Below, piece after piece: positions 36,531 through 47,797 of a stretch of DNA of 64,000 nt (its first letter is position 1; each line of letters begins with the position of its first letter). A program made the translations under genes and the position numbers. The notes under the pieces were generated by a model. The model did not search any database. It was not told the DNA's origin and was given only the letters and a program-made list of their open reading frames with translations. The stretch comes from Warburgia ugandensis (Eukaryota; Streptophyta; Magnoliopsida; Canellales; Canellaceae). The stretch lies in assembly GCA_035236585.1 (NCBI GenBank), contig CP141139.1, positions 32,993,217 to 33,057,216 of the forward strand. Direction: 5' to 3'.

Positions 36531-38493
36531 TTACTATAATCACATCAGCCCTTGCAATCCAACATACTATCTTTCATTATTCAAGTTCCTGGCATCAGTC
36601 ATTCTCAAATTTGAAATGTTAGAAAAGGGTTTTTTATGGGGTGATTTAGATAATAAGCATATATTTCATTTAACTTATTGGGAGCAAGTATGCAAACCAA
36701 AAAAGTACGAAGGCTTGGGCATTAGACCAATCAACCATTTTGACTCTGCCTTCCTCATGAAATGGCTTTAGAGATTTGGAGAAGAGAGAAGCACTATATG
36801 GCGAAGATGTATCGAAGAGGTGTTTAGGCCAATATTATTCACCTTAGATCCATCATTAATCAAAGCATCAGGTTTCATATTAGAGACGGTTCAAGTATAA
36901 GATTTTAGGAAAACATATGGCTTGGGGATTCACCACTCTCTAAAATGTTTGCACGCCTTTGTTTCATTGCTCAAGAAACTGAAGCACCGTCTCTAATTAT
37001 TTCACCATGACTAATGGGATCACTCAATGGAATATTCAGTTTAGAAGAGATCTGAGATATGTCCATGACGAAGAGTTATTAGAACAAATCACGTCTATTC
37101 TCAATGCATCCGAGAATTGGATAGTGCTAATAGGATTTGGATGCAAGATTCCTCCAGCTTATTTATACACAAATTGTGCCTCAAGTGGTTGACATGCAAA
37201 ATTTTTGAACAACAAGAAACCGCTCTGTAGCAGAAGTGTGGAGTTGGAAAGCTTCTCCTAGAATTCAATGTTTCGGGTAGTTAGCACGCGTGGGTAAGAT
37301 TCTCACAATGAGTAATTTAATGGCTAGAAGGTGGAATCTAGCTAGTAGGTAGGTTATGTGTTATTCGGACTCGGAAGATATACATCACCTCATAATTCAC
37401 TCCAGTGAGGTTTCCAAGTTAAGGGCCTTGGTCCTTGAATTGGTTTGGTGTGAAATAGTCTATGTCGTGGAGTCATTGACTTATTTTTGGCATGGGAAAA
37501 GAAATGCAAGTCATCTAGAGAGAGGAAACTATAGAATTGGTGCCTTCCAGTAGCTCTTTGGATATTGTGGTCGGAACACAATAATAGAATCATTAGAGGG
37601 AGAAACAAACTACTGAAATTCTTCTTGAAAATATAAACTCTTGTTGCTTCATGTGTTAGTAGTGGATAAAGATTTTAAAGGCTTCTCTCCCCATGATATC
37701 AAAATACTATGGGGTGCAATTGATGACAAGGCCAAAGTTATATCAAAATTGCACGTTGAGTGGAGAAAGCGTAGCTTTGCGTGGACAAAACTGAGCTTTG
37801 GTGGGTTGAGTTTTCAAAAGCAAGGGTGCACGGGAATTGTTGGCATCATCTGGGATTCTCTCGGCAATAGTCTTTTATATTTCTGGGCCCAACTAGTGGA
37901 AAAGAAGCAATTGATACAGAGATTATTGGTGTAACAACTGGAATTCTTTTAGCTAATTAAAAGATTTCTATACTTATTGCTCGCTATAGAATACTATTCG
38001 AAGGTGGTTATAGGTTGGCTAAAAGAGCAATCCTCGGCATCATAGAAATTAGGACTACTCATAGATGAAATTCAAGAGTCCTTCTCATCCAGAATTTTCT
38101 CCACTAGTGAACTTCCTAGATCAGCTAATGGTAAGTGGATGCTTGGGGAAGAAAGATGTGTTGAATCAAGGGGTTAACAGTTCAATTAACAGAGAAAAGG
38201 CAAATCTTAGGCAATCCATTCCCATCATCTTCTGTTTCTTTTATTGAATTGTGTGATTTTATTCATGTATCCTTATTTTGGCTCAATTTATTTTAAGGGG
38301 CTTTTGGCTTTTGTTTTCTAGTGACCAGTTACATTTATGAACCTCTTGCCGCCTTTGAAGAGACGTCTTGGGCATCTTTTTTCTCAACTTGCAGCTAGGT
38401 TTGTGTCATGTGATCTTCTCAATGCTTCTTTAACTAAATTAAAAATTTTCCTTTCCAAAAAAAGAAAAAAGAAAAAAAGTACTCATGTCACTC

Positions 38494-41247
38494 ATGTAAG
38501 TCATATACATAAGTTCCTGTCATTTCACGAGATAAATTAATAAATTAGAAAAATAATTGCTTTATGTGACTTTTAACTTAACTTATTTTATATGATAAAA
38601 AATATAAAACTCAATAAAAATAGTGCTCTCTCTCTCTCTCTCAAGAGGTGTTTTTTTGTTGTGCTTAGAATACTTATTTATGTAATAAGTGAACCGTTAA
38701 GAAAATTTTGGAAATATGTTATCTTATAAGTCTCGAGAGATTATTAATGTACCACATTTACCCCAAGTTGTGATTGAAAATATAATATTATTTTGGTGTG
38801 ATTATTAATTCATAAAGATTTTATTGTAGATATGAAGAAAAAAGGCGATCCAAAGTGTACCTATAGTTCTAAAAGGTATAAGCCAGATCAATGACCTCGC
38901 CGGCTACTGAGTCAACTTTCAAGGATTCTAGGATTGAATATAGTAAATAAGCATGCATTATTTTCTAAACAATTTGTTTTAACGCAATTAGTGTTACTGT
39001 GGCAAATTGCAAAACGAACTCCATTTCAAAATGCAAAGCAAAGAAGTTGTTGCAAGAAATTATTGGTGCAACCATAGTAACAGAAAATCCGTTTTTTCAT
39101 TTTTGTTTGCCAAGTCATGTCTTTTTCATGCTCAGTATCAACCTTTAAAAAGACCCTTGTTTCTCAATAAAACACTTTTTTTTTTTTTTAGTTTTCCCTT
39201 TTAAAACCCACCTTTTTAAAAGATTTCCAAATTTGTGACTTTTTCTTTTTTATGATTTTCATTTTTTTTTTCAATATTTCTTTAACATTTCAATTCTAAA
39301 CACGAAGCCTGTATATAACAATATAATTATCATCTAAAATATACTTTGTGCCTAAGGAATTGTCAAATAGGTTGCTATTAATCTTTTAATTTTATAATTA
39401 TAAATTTGCCATCTTTTTCTTTAGCTTTTTCCGGACTCTTTTGAAAATTTTCGTCTTTTTCCCCTACCTACCTTTTCCCAACTTTAACTAAGGGTGCAAC
39501 TACCTCTATTATAACAAGGTTAGATCACATCATGAAGAAAAATGGAGGCAAAGTTGACATGACAATTACTAACAGCTAGAAAACTAGACGAGAAAATCAC
39601 AGCCATCGAAAAATCATTCATATTATGATAATGCATGGCTCCCTCCAAATCATTTCATTATCTGGACCCTGTATCAGGTAGGCCATGCCTCATAATCTTG
39701 CCCACTAGATGATATTAAATATATTTGGAGTGTAAATTGCACGGCTGACAGTTTTATCATAAATAGTACCAAAACGTTTACAGAAAATAAAACGGCAGTC
39801 AGAGGATTAGGACCATCCACCCGATTCCACTTCGCATAATTCTTAGTCCGGTAGCGTTGGTATAGTTTCTTGTCTCTCTAAAGTTTTGATATAATTGCTT
39901 GTCACCAAAAGCCCTAATTTTCCTACCAATATATATCACTTCCCTTCTATTGTTACATGATAATGATCTACCACAAATCCACAATTGATCCAAAGTATGA
40001 CTAGAGAATAAAGTACGACGCTACCATAGAGAAAAAGAAAGTAATACATGAGGTTGATATACAGCCACCTAGCAAGGTTATGACTGACAACCCTAATCGC
40101 ATCCAAGTCTTATCTAAGCAAAAGCTATAAATCAAAAGCACACTGATTATGTGGGACCTCAGGGCCTGCAGGCTTCCTTCCTACCCGACTATGATTTCTT
40201 TGAATAAACCGTATCTGGCCACTTCCTTCTACTTTCGCCCGGAGGAAAACCAGGCATTGGCAGTTCCATTGCTACTTGGGGCCCTCAGAGCGTCCATGTC
40301 TCCCACATATTAAGAGATAAGACATCTTCTTTCTTAATAAGGTTTCCATTATCATGATTTCACGTGGTAATCATCTCCAAGTGTACCCTAGTGGCCATTG
40401 TTGATAGTTACATTAGCACATAACTTGATGGGTGTCACTTGATGCATTACGGACGACAACCAATTTGGCTTTTGTGTAACATCTGAGGACCTCTAGGCTC
40501 CGTAGCTCTGCCTCCATTGGATACTAAACCTGAGCCATGCATTGTAATATAATCAAGTGGGTAAACCATTTTTCACTGATTGCGTTAGGTAAGCTGGCAA
40601 CATGATATCCAACAGTTCGATTTAACGTGAGTAGTGTATAATCACAAGTTCTCTGAAAAAAATTATTGACTATATTGCTTTAAGTCAATTTATGTCCATA
40701 GTTAAAATGACATTTCAGTAAGTTTTGATCTTGTAACTTTATATTATGATTATAGTAACAAAGTTCAAAGTTAGGAAAAAGTCAGTAAGGTAAAGGCTGG
40801 GAGAAAGTCTGAAACAAGACGGCAAATTTTTTAATTTAAAAAAAAATAAAAGGAAAGAAAATAATAGCAACTCATTCAACAACTTCTAGGCAATAGTTTC
40901 ATTATTATGAACAAAATAAAACATTATTATTGTAGATAAAAGTTATATTATTATTGGCAAATCTGAAACTTAGGATTATATTACATTATTATATAGTCAT
41001 TCGCAACACTGCTTAACTATGCTAATGTTGATTATTGGCGAAATGAACCACCAGACATCGACCTCTAGCCAACTCATCTTGCGAACTGCAGAACTTACCG
41101 GCAAACGAAAGAAATCATTCGCTGAACAATTATTTTATAAAAATGGTAGTTAAACCAAATGTTTAAAGACAACTATAAAGAAAATGAAAATGAAGGCGAA
41201 GGCGAAGGGTAGACAATAGACATGCATGGTCGAAGAACGTGAATATG

Positions 41248-41324
<77 letters not shown>

Positions 41325-42159
41325 TTTCTAGGACCTTGCACGTACGGTGTATTTTTCATGTTTTTGTTTGGAGAAATACTGTGCAACCGAGCTTCTGCGA
41401 TTGACTGCGTGACCCCTCTGTCTATGACAACAACTTTTAGATGATATAACCTATTCATATTTTTTGCCTTCACTTAATAGGTTATGTGTCAAAATTCATG
41501 CCCATTAATTGCTTTTAGCTGCTAGTTTTCTCCAATTTTCTCAATTAAAAAGTTTAACAATTATAATTTCAGAACTTTTCAACTGAGAAAGCTTGTAACT
41601 ATCTATGACGCATCCAATGAGCATAACTTTTTGCATGTTGTCCAAATATGAAAGGATGAAGAAGGCGAATGATATAGATTATCCAACGGTGGGGCCTAAA
41701 AGAGGGGCTCACGAAGTTGGTCCTAAAAGCTTAGTCGGGTTAGCATTTCTCTTTTGTTTTTGGGTATCTGGTTATTTGGTAATTTTGTTCAAAGAGTTCC
41801 TGGGCCACGTTAAAACGTCAGATACATCTAAAACGCCTTCATCGACTTTAAATCTCATACAAATATGGGAAACAATACTGTGCTCACAAGAAGACCCACT
41901 GTGACCACCACGTGATTCGTCCAAAAAAGAGGAAGTCAATTGTGGAGAGAGACACTGGCCAGTGGCTATACGACGGCTCATTTTTGCATGAAAGGGCCTC
42001 ATCTTTCAATGATCCTACTGTTGCTCTGGCTTAAGATATCACGTAAACAAAATATACAACATTAGAAAATTTTTAGCATCCTAAAACCCGTGGCTTTGTT
42101 GACTGTTTGTTTATACGATGTTCCTGACCGTCCATTTACTGAGACCAAAAGTACGTCTT
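38494..42159. other. Spacer with few recognisable elements
   Basis: No transposon coding or LTR was recognised, in contrast to both sides. Less AT-rich patches occur near 40140-40300 and 41650-42000, but their open frames lack family resemblance. A GA microsatellite is at 41251-41321 and a short CT run at 38628-38642. Confidence 0.45.
41251..41321. repeat. (GA)n microsatellite, ~70 bp
   Basis: Uninterrupted GA tract. Confidence 0.97.
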
Positions 42160-42252
42160 CTTAGATCACGCTAGAGTCATCTGACCTGTGCGGTTTTTTA
42201 AACTATTATTCATTCAGTGCTGAAGCACTGACTGGCACTAGCGTGATCCAAG
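42160..42252. repeat. Imperfect inverted repeat, 93 bp, upstream of the SPIRAL1-like gene
   Basis: The arms are CTTAGATCACGCTAG (42160-42174) and CTAGCGTGATCCAAG (42238-42252), pairing at 14 of 15 positions. Weaker pairing extends outward and inward. Inside the right half is a second hairpin, TCAGTGCTGAAGCACTGA. It could be a tiny inverted-repeat element or a structured promoter segment. Confidence 0.7.
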
Positions 42253-42267
42253 AACAGTGGGATCCTT

Positions 42268-42323
42268 CATGCAAGATCTTGCATGGCACTGCACGTGCTG
42301 CAACTTGCTACTTTAATATAAGG
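42268..42323 (+). promoter_or_regulatory. RY palindrome, G-box palindrome and TATA-like sequence
   Basis: CATGCAAGATCTTGCATG (42268-42285) is a perfect 18-base palindrome made of two inverted RY motifs, the type bound by B3-domain regulators. GCACGTGC (42291-42298) contains a G-box core bound by bZIP and bHLH factors. TTAATATAAGG (42313-42323) could serve as a TATA box. The ATG of the SPIRAL1-like gene is ~815 bp downstream, so a long 5' UTR or a UTR intron would be needed. The role is inferred from motifs only. Confidence 0.45.
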
Positions 42324-42406
42324 TCATTGTCTACTTTGCTTATTATTATTATTATTATTATTATTATTTGTTTACGACTAGACATACACTCACACCCATG
42401 ACAACC

Positions 42407-42465
42407 TTAAACCCTAGTGGCCCACGCGAGAGACTCTTGTGGCCCACGCGAGAGACTCTTGTGGC
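42407..42465 (+). promoter_or_regulatory. Telo-box plus duplicated site II element
   Basis: AAACCCTA (42409-42416), a telo-box, is followed at once by two exact copies of a 22-base unit (42419-42440 and 42441-42462), each beginning GGCCCA, the complement of the TCP-bound site II motif TGGGCC. Telo-box and site II pairs mark promoters of plant genes active in dividing cells. Assignment to the SPIRAL1-like gene 670 bp downstream is inference. Confidence 0.5.
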
Positions 42466-43136
42466 ATTGTGTTTGAAGGCTTTAGTGCAACTTCTCTCCC
42501 TTATTCAGGAAGCTAATAAACTTACATTAAAAACTTAAATGTCTAAGAGGATTAATTGGTGCTGCACCAATATTCCCAGTTTTTCATGTTTATTTAGTTC
42601 TTCTAGTGTAAGATAGACTGAGGCGCCAGGCCTGCCAACGGTAGGGGCTCCTTGGAATGAGTTTACATCGATAGACCTAAGAAACCTACAAACACATACT
42701 ATGTGAATTCTATTTATCGGAACATGGCCAACACTATTCGTATGCTTTATCCATCATACAGTTAGCCACCACGAGTATTACAGATCTACATGCTTTACTG
42801 TCCTCTAGGCTCTATGCTTCGCTGTAGCGTACATGCGTTCCCATCCTCTGGACATAAATCCTCTTATGCTGCTTGTTCTCGTTGAAACTGAACCTCTGTT
42901 GCACTTGAAAATTTACCCCCCGAAGTGTAAATATGATATGCTATGTTAGCATGTCGTTGCAAATGCAGCATCAACATTACCAATGCATGCATCCATGGAT
43001 ACACATGTATATGATGATCAGATTTCTTAGACATGAATCAATCATTAGTTTGCTTTTACAATCATCTATCATTTGAGCCAGTATATAGGTTTCCTTCCCT
43101 TGGCTTTTGTATCACAAAGACTTTCCGTGGGAAGCC

Positions 43137-43509
43137 ATGAGTAGAGGCGGGAGTTATGGAGGAGGACAAAGCTCACTGGGCTACCTCTTTGGATCCGATC
43201 AGCCACCTAACCCAGCGCCAGTCTCTGATAAGGCTAAGAATCCTCCAACTGACGATCATAAGACCACTGTGGCGACAGGAAGCATCCCTTCTACAAAACA
43301 AACGACTTCAAACAACTACCACAGAGCCGAAGGCCAGAACACAGGCAACTTCATTACAGTAAGTAGACCAGAAATATGTGTTGTCAAGTCCTATAGCGGC
43401 AGGTATGTGTAGTTATATGCTACTTTCCTTGCAGGAACGTCCTACCACAAAGGTGCAGTCAGCCCCTGGAGGAGACTCTTCCCTTGGATACTTGTTTGGA
43501 GACAAATGA
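43137..43509 (+). CDS. SP1L: SPIRAL1-like microtubule-associated protein
   Basis: SPIRAL1 proteins are small plant-specific proteins that bind cortical microtubules and control the direction of cell expansion. Exon 1 is 43137-43358, the intron is 43359-43434 (76 nt, GTAAGT to TTGCAG, phase 0) and exon 2 is 43435-43509, giving 98 residues. The two family signatures are present: GGGQSSLGYLFG at residues 8-19 and SSLGYLFG at 89-96. Between them are NNYHRAEGQNTGNFIT (59-74, ending at the splice site) and ERPTTKVQSAPGG. The start at 43137 (MSRGG) is preferred over the in-frame ATG at 43107 because family members begin M-[GS]-R-G. Length is near the usual 100-130. No frameshift or stop: it looks functional. 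Which paralogue it is cannot be told. Confidence 0.92.
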
Positions 43510-43997
43510 TGTTACATGGTCTCTCTGATGGAAGTGAAGTAAGAATTTATATGGATTTCTAGAAATGATGGGAGCTTGTTTTTGTTGTTTAAAATAAGGT
43601 CTGTTTTTGGCCATAAATGTCAGACTTTCGCAGGTTCTATATCAGTGATAAGATGCTGTTTGCTCTAGGTTTTGTGTGGTTTAGACATGTGACGTTATCC
43701 TGTTATCCGGTTTGGTGATAATAGAGACTTCCTAGTAAGGAAAAGTATAATCAACAGAACACCTTGTCTCCTCTTCTTTTTTCTGCTTTAACCAAGCTGA
43801 TTCTTGTGTATTGGTTTCCTTATATGAACAAAAGATTGGGGATACTATATCGACTGAATCTGGCATCCGGATGGATAGGCTAAACGATTACTCTCTCTAT
43901 CTCTGTTGCTTACTTGCCAAGTTCTCTTAATAATACTTGGAATCTTAGTTTCATCTATTTTATCTTAGTACTTTTCTGCAACTTAAACTTGACATGT

Positions 43998-43999
<2 letters not shown>
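43510..43999 (+). other. Probable 3' UTR and downstream sequence of the SPIRAL1-like gene
   Basis: T-rich, gene-like composition follows the stop codon to about 43750. No canonical AATAAA signal was identified; plant signals are often degenerate. Nothing else seen before the CT tract. Confidence 0.4.

Positions 44000-44061
<62 letters not shown>
44000..44061. repeat. (CT)n microsatellite, ~62 bp
   Basis: Uninterrupted CT tract about 500 bp downstream of the SPIRAL1-like stop codon. Confidence 0.97.
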
Positions 44062-44064
<3 letters not shown>

Positions 44065-47000
44065 GTATATACACATGTATAGTATGCACATTGTATCAGT
44101 GTATCTATCTGAGAGGCATGTTTTTGCACCAGTGATTTCTCTCATTCGCAAGAATTCCACTTTCATATTTAGATGTATCTATATACCTCCTGATTCTAAA
44201 TGTTAATAGCAAATAAACATGTTTTGCATCTGACATTTCATCCTTCTATCCATGTAACACTAGTTGATTTACTCCTCTATGATGCATACTGAAGATGTAG
44301 TTATCCTTAATTTACAATATGACCATGCCACGAAACAAACTTTAGCTACATCAGATAGGTACAGAAGAAATTTAATTAGCTTGAGACTGTGTTTTTAGGG
44401 AGGGCTAATCTTCAGCATAAACGATTGTATTACATGTCTATGGAACTGCTGCATTTATGTTTCTTGTTTTCCATCTACATCATTAAGATAAGGGTTCTAA
44501 TAATTTTGAGAAAAATGCAAAACATAAGGAGTTGTCCGTTTCTTTAAATCATGGTATCGAGACATAGATAAAAGGTAAAATAGTATATATAAAAAATGAT
44601 AAGGCAAAAATCCTTTCAAAAAGAAAAACTAGAGCTCCATTTCTTTCTTTCGAGTTCCATACATATCCAGTAATTGTGTAGAGGACAAGGGCTATACCAC
44701 TGAAACATAAACCTATCTGAATCTGTCTTTCACTTTTTACTTCTATTATCTAGGAATTGGATAATCTTTTTTCTTTTTCTTTTCTTTTTTATATCTTTCT
44801 CTTACCATTGTCAATCATAACATTCAGGTGATTTGAGTAGTGAAGTTATTGTAACTCATTTGATCCATTGAATTATGTCCATATACAATGGAATCTCACA
44901 ATGATATTCTTGTACCATCACGATATTTCCCTCATTTAATCCTCACCCGGTTGAGGCACAAGTGTGATTGGTGCTGACAGGCTACCTTAAGTGTTGCACC
45001 AACCTAAGAGGGCTACTAGTATTAATGATGATAGGCCACCTTAAGTCTTGCACCAAATTAAGAGGGCTACCAATAATCATACGCATGATATCCTTCCTCA
45101 ACGGTTGTTATGTAGTGGTTATTAAGGAACACAATATGGCTCTACAATTGTAAAACTAATCGACTTAGATGAGTAACAAAACCAAAAACAACAGAATTTA
45201 GATGTAGATGACATTAATATGGTCTAAGAGAAAAGTAAACAAACTATTATTTTTGCGTTGGATGGATCTTCCTAATATGAATCAATTAGGGTGTAGATAT
45301 CAATGTGATATGGTTAAGTTGCTAATTAGGAGTACAATTTTATTTAGCTAGGAAGTCCTTTTATAAAATTTATAGCTATATTGAGATAGTTATTTGTAGT
45401 TATTTTCTAGGGTAGTTTCCATGGAAATGTATGAGAATAGATTTATTTGGCTCCATTGCGAGTTAGGAGATCTAGGTTCTTCTTGAATTGAACCTAAAAT
45501 AGGAGGCTCGATCATTTTTAAGTGATCATCTTCTTTCTCTTTTATTTTTCTTTTTGTATTTTGAATTCTTAAGACTTTTATCATCATGTTAGCATTTTCT
45601 ATGGAAGCTTGTCAATGACTTGTGTCAAAAGATACTCCATTAGATCATAAAAGGTTTTGCATATTATCTTCAATACAGATTTCATTTTGGTTATTTTGTA
45701 GAAAACAATGCGTTATGAATTAATTTCTTTTTCAAAGTCTTTTTTGGTTAATTATTTAATATAATTGAAAACTAATAAACAAAAATGATTATTGGATTAC
45801 TGATAGCTATATTAAAAGAAGAAGCATAGTAAGAAAAATATTGATGCCTACATTGAAAAATTGAGGAAGGACAATCTTAGAGCTTTTATTTTACTCTACT
45901 GGTTTGTAAGACAGAGCTTTCATATTTTCTATATCTTTGGAATATCTGGGACACTGATGCCTCCTAAGTTCATAGCATTCTTATACTTTAATGAAGTCAA
46001 CCACCAAGAGAAAAATAAATTTAGAAAATGAATTGTTAGATGAGAATTAAGAACTTTATTATTCTTCTTATTTATCAACTAGAAATGGAAACTTTTATCT
46101 TGATACTAAGGGGTTTTTGTTTACTTAAACATGGTAAAGATTATGGTTATGTTTGTTAATCATCATCCAAGGATAAGGTCAAGTGTATGCTACTACCATG
46201 TGTTGCTCGGAAGAGTTTTAGTTATTTTTGTGGGATCATTCATTTCTATTATCCTTTTTCAAGGTGTTCATGTGTGGGTGGGGTCAAGATTCAAGCAAAA
46301 AAGGGGTCACATTTGAGAATTAGGTTTTCTTAGTAGACCTTTGGTTTTCATATATTTATAATCTATTGGGTGTACACAATTTTCTGCACTAATTTTAGGA
46401 TTACCCATTTTTTTCTTATGCTTTAATTCTTCTCAATCTAATGGAAAATGTGGTATAAAAAGCTTTTGTGCTTTGATTCTTCTTGATCTAAGTGCATATC
46501 TTTTATGTGCTCATTCACACCTACCATTAAAAAAAAAAAACCTTGTTGTGCTGATTCTTTCTTTTGCAACGATTTCAATCTATTCTATTATGTATGTTGA
46601 ACTAAATATGAACAATTAATAATTTTATTTCAAGAAAAAAGAAGAATTTTTTTTTTTTTAACAAACTAGAAAAATTACTTTAAAAAAAAATTCTAGTGTT
46701 TTCTTTATCTAGATTGTAGTTTCTTCTTAAATATTGGTTAGTTTGAAATATATATATCAATCTTTGATAATCACCTTGGAGGTAGAGGGGCTTTCTAGAG
46801 AATCTATATAAATTGTATTTTTTAAATAATTCCCTTAAATATACAAGAACCTATATTTCATGGAGTATTTTTTTGTTCTTTAAGATTAGGATCTATCTTT
46901 TATATAAAAAATTTCATTATTTTCTTGTTATTCTCCATTTCCATTGAGTGACTCTTGGAGCAAATCTCATCATTAAGTCCTCTTCCTAGGTTTTACTAAG

Positions 47001-47379
47001 GGCTAGAGTGGGTTGATACTACAGAGTGATGGGATTTGGTAGGTTTAACATCTAGGATTTGGTCATTTATGTCTAACAATGATTTGCCAAATATGCCAAT
47101 TTCACCACAGTGTATGTGAATGAAAAGCTATATGGTCATTTTGCTAGATATGATATTTTTTATGTTTCCAACTATTGATGAATTTGGTCTTTTCGTACCA
47201 AACCAACCAAATCATAGTAGAAGCCTTTTGTTACTAACATGCCCTTACATAAGATCCCTTCTTCTCTGAATCTTCTAGTTGTCAATATCCGCTCATTCAC
47301 AATCACAAGACCATCAATGGACCCTATTGTGTGGTTTAGTTCTCACTAGCAGCCACATATAATGATCTTATGTAAGAAA
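44062..47379. other. AT-rich spacer, unresolved
   Basis: No confident coding similarity. Open frames of about 60 codons (for example 46131-46316) were not recognised. The only clear structure is the tandem duplication at 44979-45086 and several homopolymer A/T runs. Confidence 0.45.
44979..45086 (+). repeat. Imperfect 54-bp tandem duplication
   Basis: Two units, each beginning AGGCTACCTTAAG or AGGCCACCTTAAG and containing TTGCACCAA and TAAGAGGGCTAC, lie head to tail with a 54-base period. Because 54 is a multiple of three, an open frame at 44968-45153 shows a repeated peptide, which I regard as incidental. Confidence 0.8.
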
Positions 47380-47797
47380 CTACTTAGTTACATGGAGTGG
47401 AGAACAAGTAAATTGATTACTAGGGACAATGGCCAAATAAAGTTGGTTAGTTAGAGAAATGGTTATTAGAGGCATATGTCTAGGCCAATGACCCACCCAT
47501 TCAAGAAGCAAAGCTTTTGCATTTATGCCATGAATCTTCTACAAGGTTTGAAAGAGAAAGAGATAGTGTGGGTATAAGTGGGATCAAAAGGGGTGGTTTG
47601 GGTGGAAACAAGCTTTTGTTCTCTTTTGTATATTTTTTTTTCTTATAGTGAAGATGATTGGGCTATACACTCTAGATGTAGGCCGTTTTGCCAAACTACA
47701 TAAATATTTGTGTAGTGCTTGTGTTTATGTTTGATTTATTGTCTTTGTTAATCATGTGAATGGTGTTTTAAAATTACAAAAATGGTAACAAAGTCCA
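47380..47797 (+). repeat. Copia-like LTR fragment with possible primer site
   Basis: It shares GGGTATAAGTGGGATCAAA and surrounding wording with the LTR at 3009-3707. Near its end ATGGTAACAAAGTCC (about 47783-47797) resembles the initiator tRNA-Met primer site with three or so mismatches, but it lies about 30 bp beyond the expected LTR end. No confirmed gag follows. Confidence 0.4.

Larger units (their letters stand above)
33751..38479 (+). mobile_element. 5'-truncated plant L1 LINE carrying a nested solo LTR and SINE
   Basis: Mixed-frame coding follows the order of a plant L1 ORF2: RQILDGALISNKV-like near 33860, a KQGDPL-type block near 34035, LQFVDN near 34170, then after the LTR RRLSCWKSKCFSLEGRVTLIK near 36270-36340. 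After the SINE it resumes with YYLSLFKFLASV, GFLWGDLDNKHIFHLTYWEQ, a WNIQF segment, and a C-terminal RNase H-like part (GCTGIVGIIWDSLGNSLLYF near 37825). It ends in an A-rich tail (38455-38479). Fourteen-base flanks TACTCATATCATTA and TACTCATGTCACTC agree at 11 positions. Stops throughout. Confidence 0.8.

Noticed and set aside
42419..42462. Possible repeat-spacer array
   Set aside because: Only two directly adjacent copies with no spacer, in a plant promoter context; not CRISPR.
43107..43136. Upstream in-frame ATG for the SPIRAL1-like protein
   Set aside because: It would add ten residues before the conserved family start M-S-R-G; known members begin at the later methionine.
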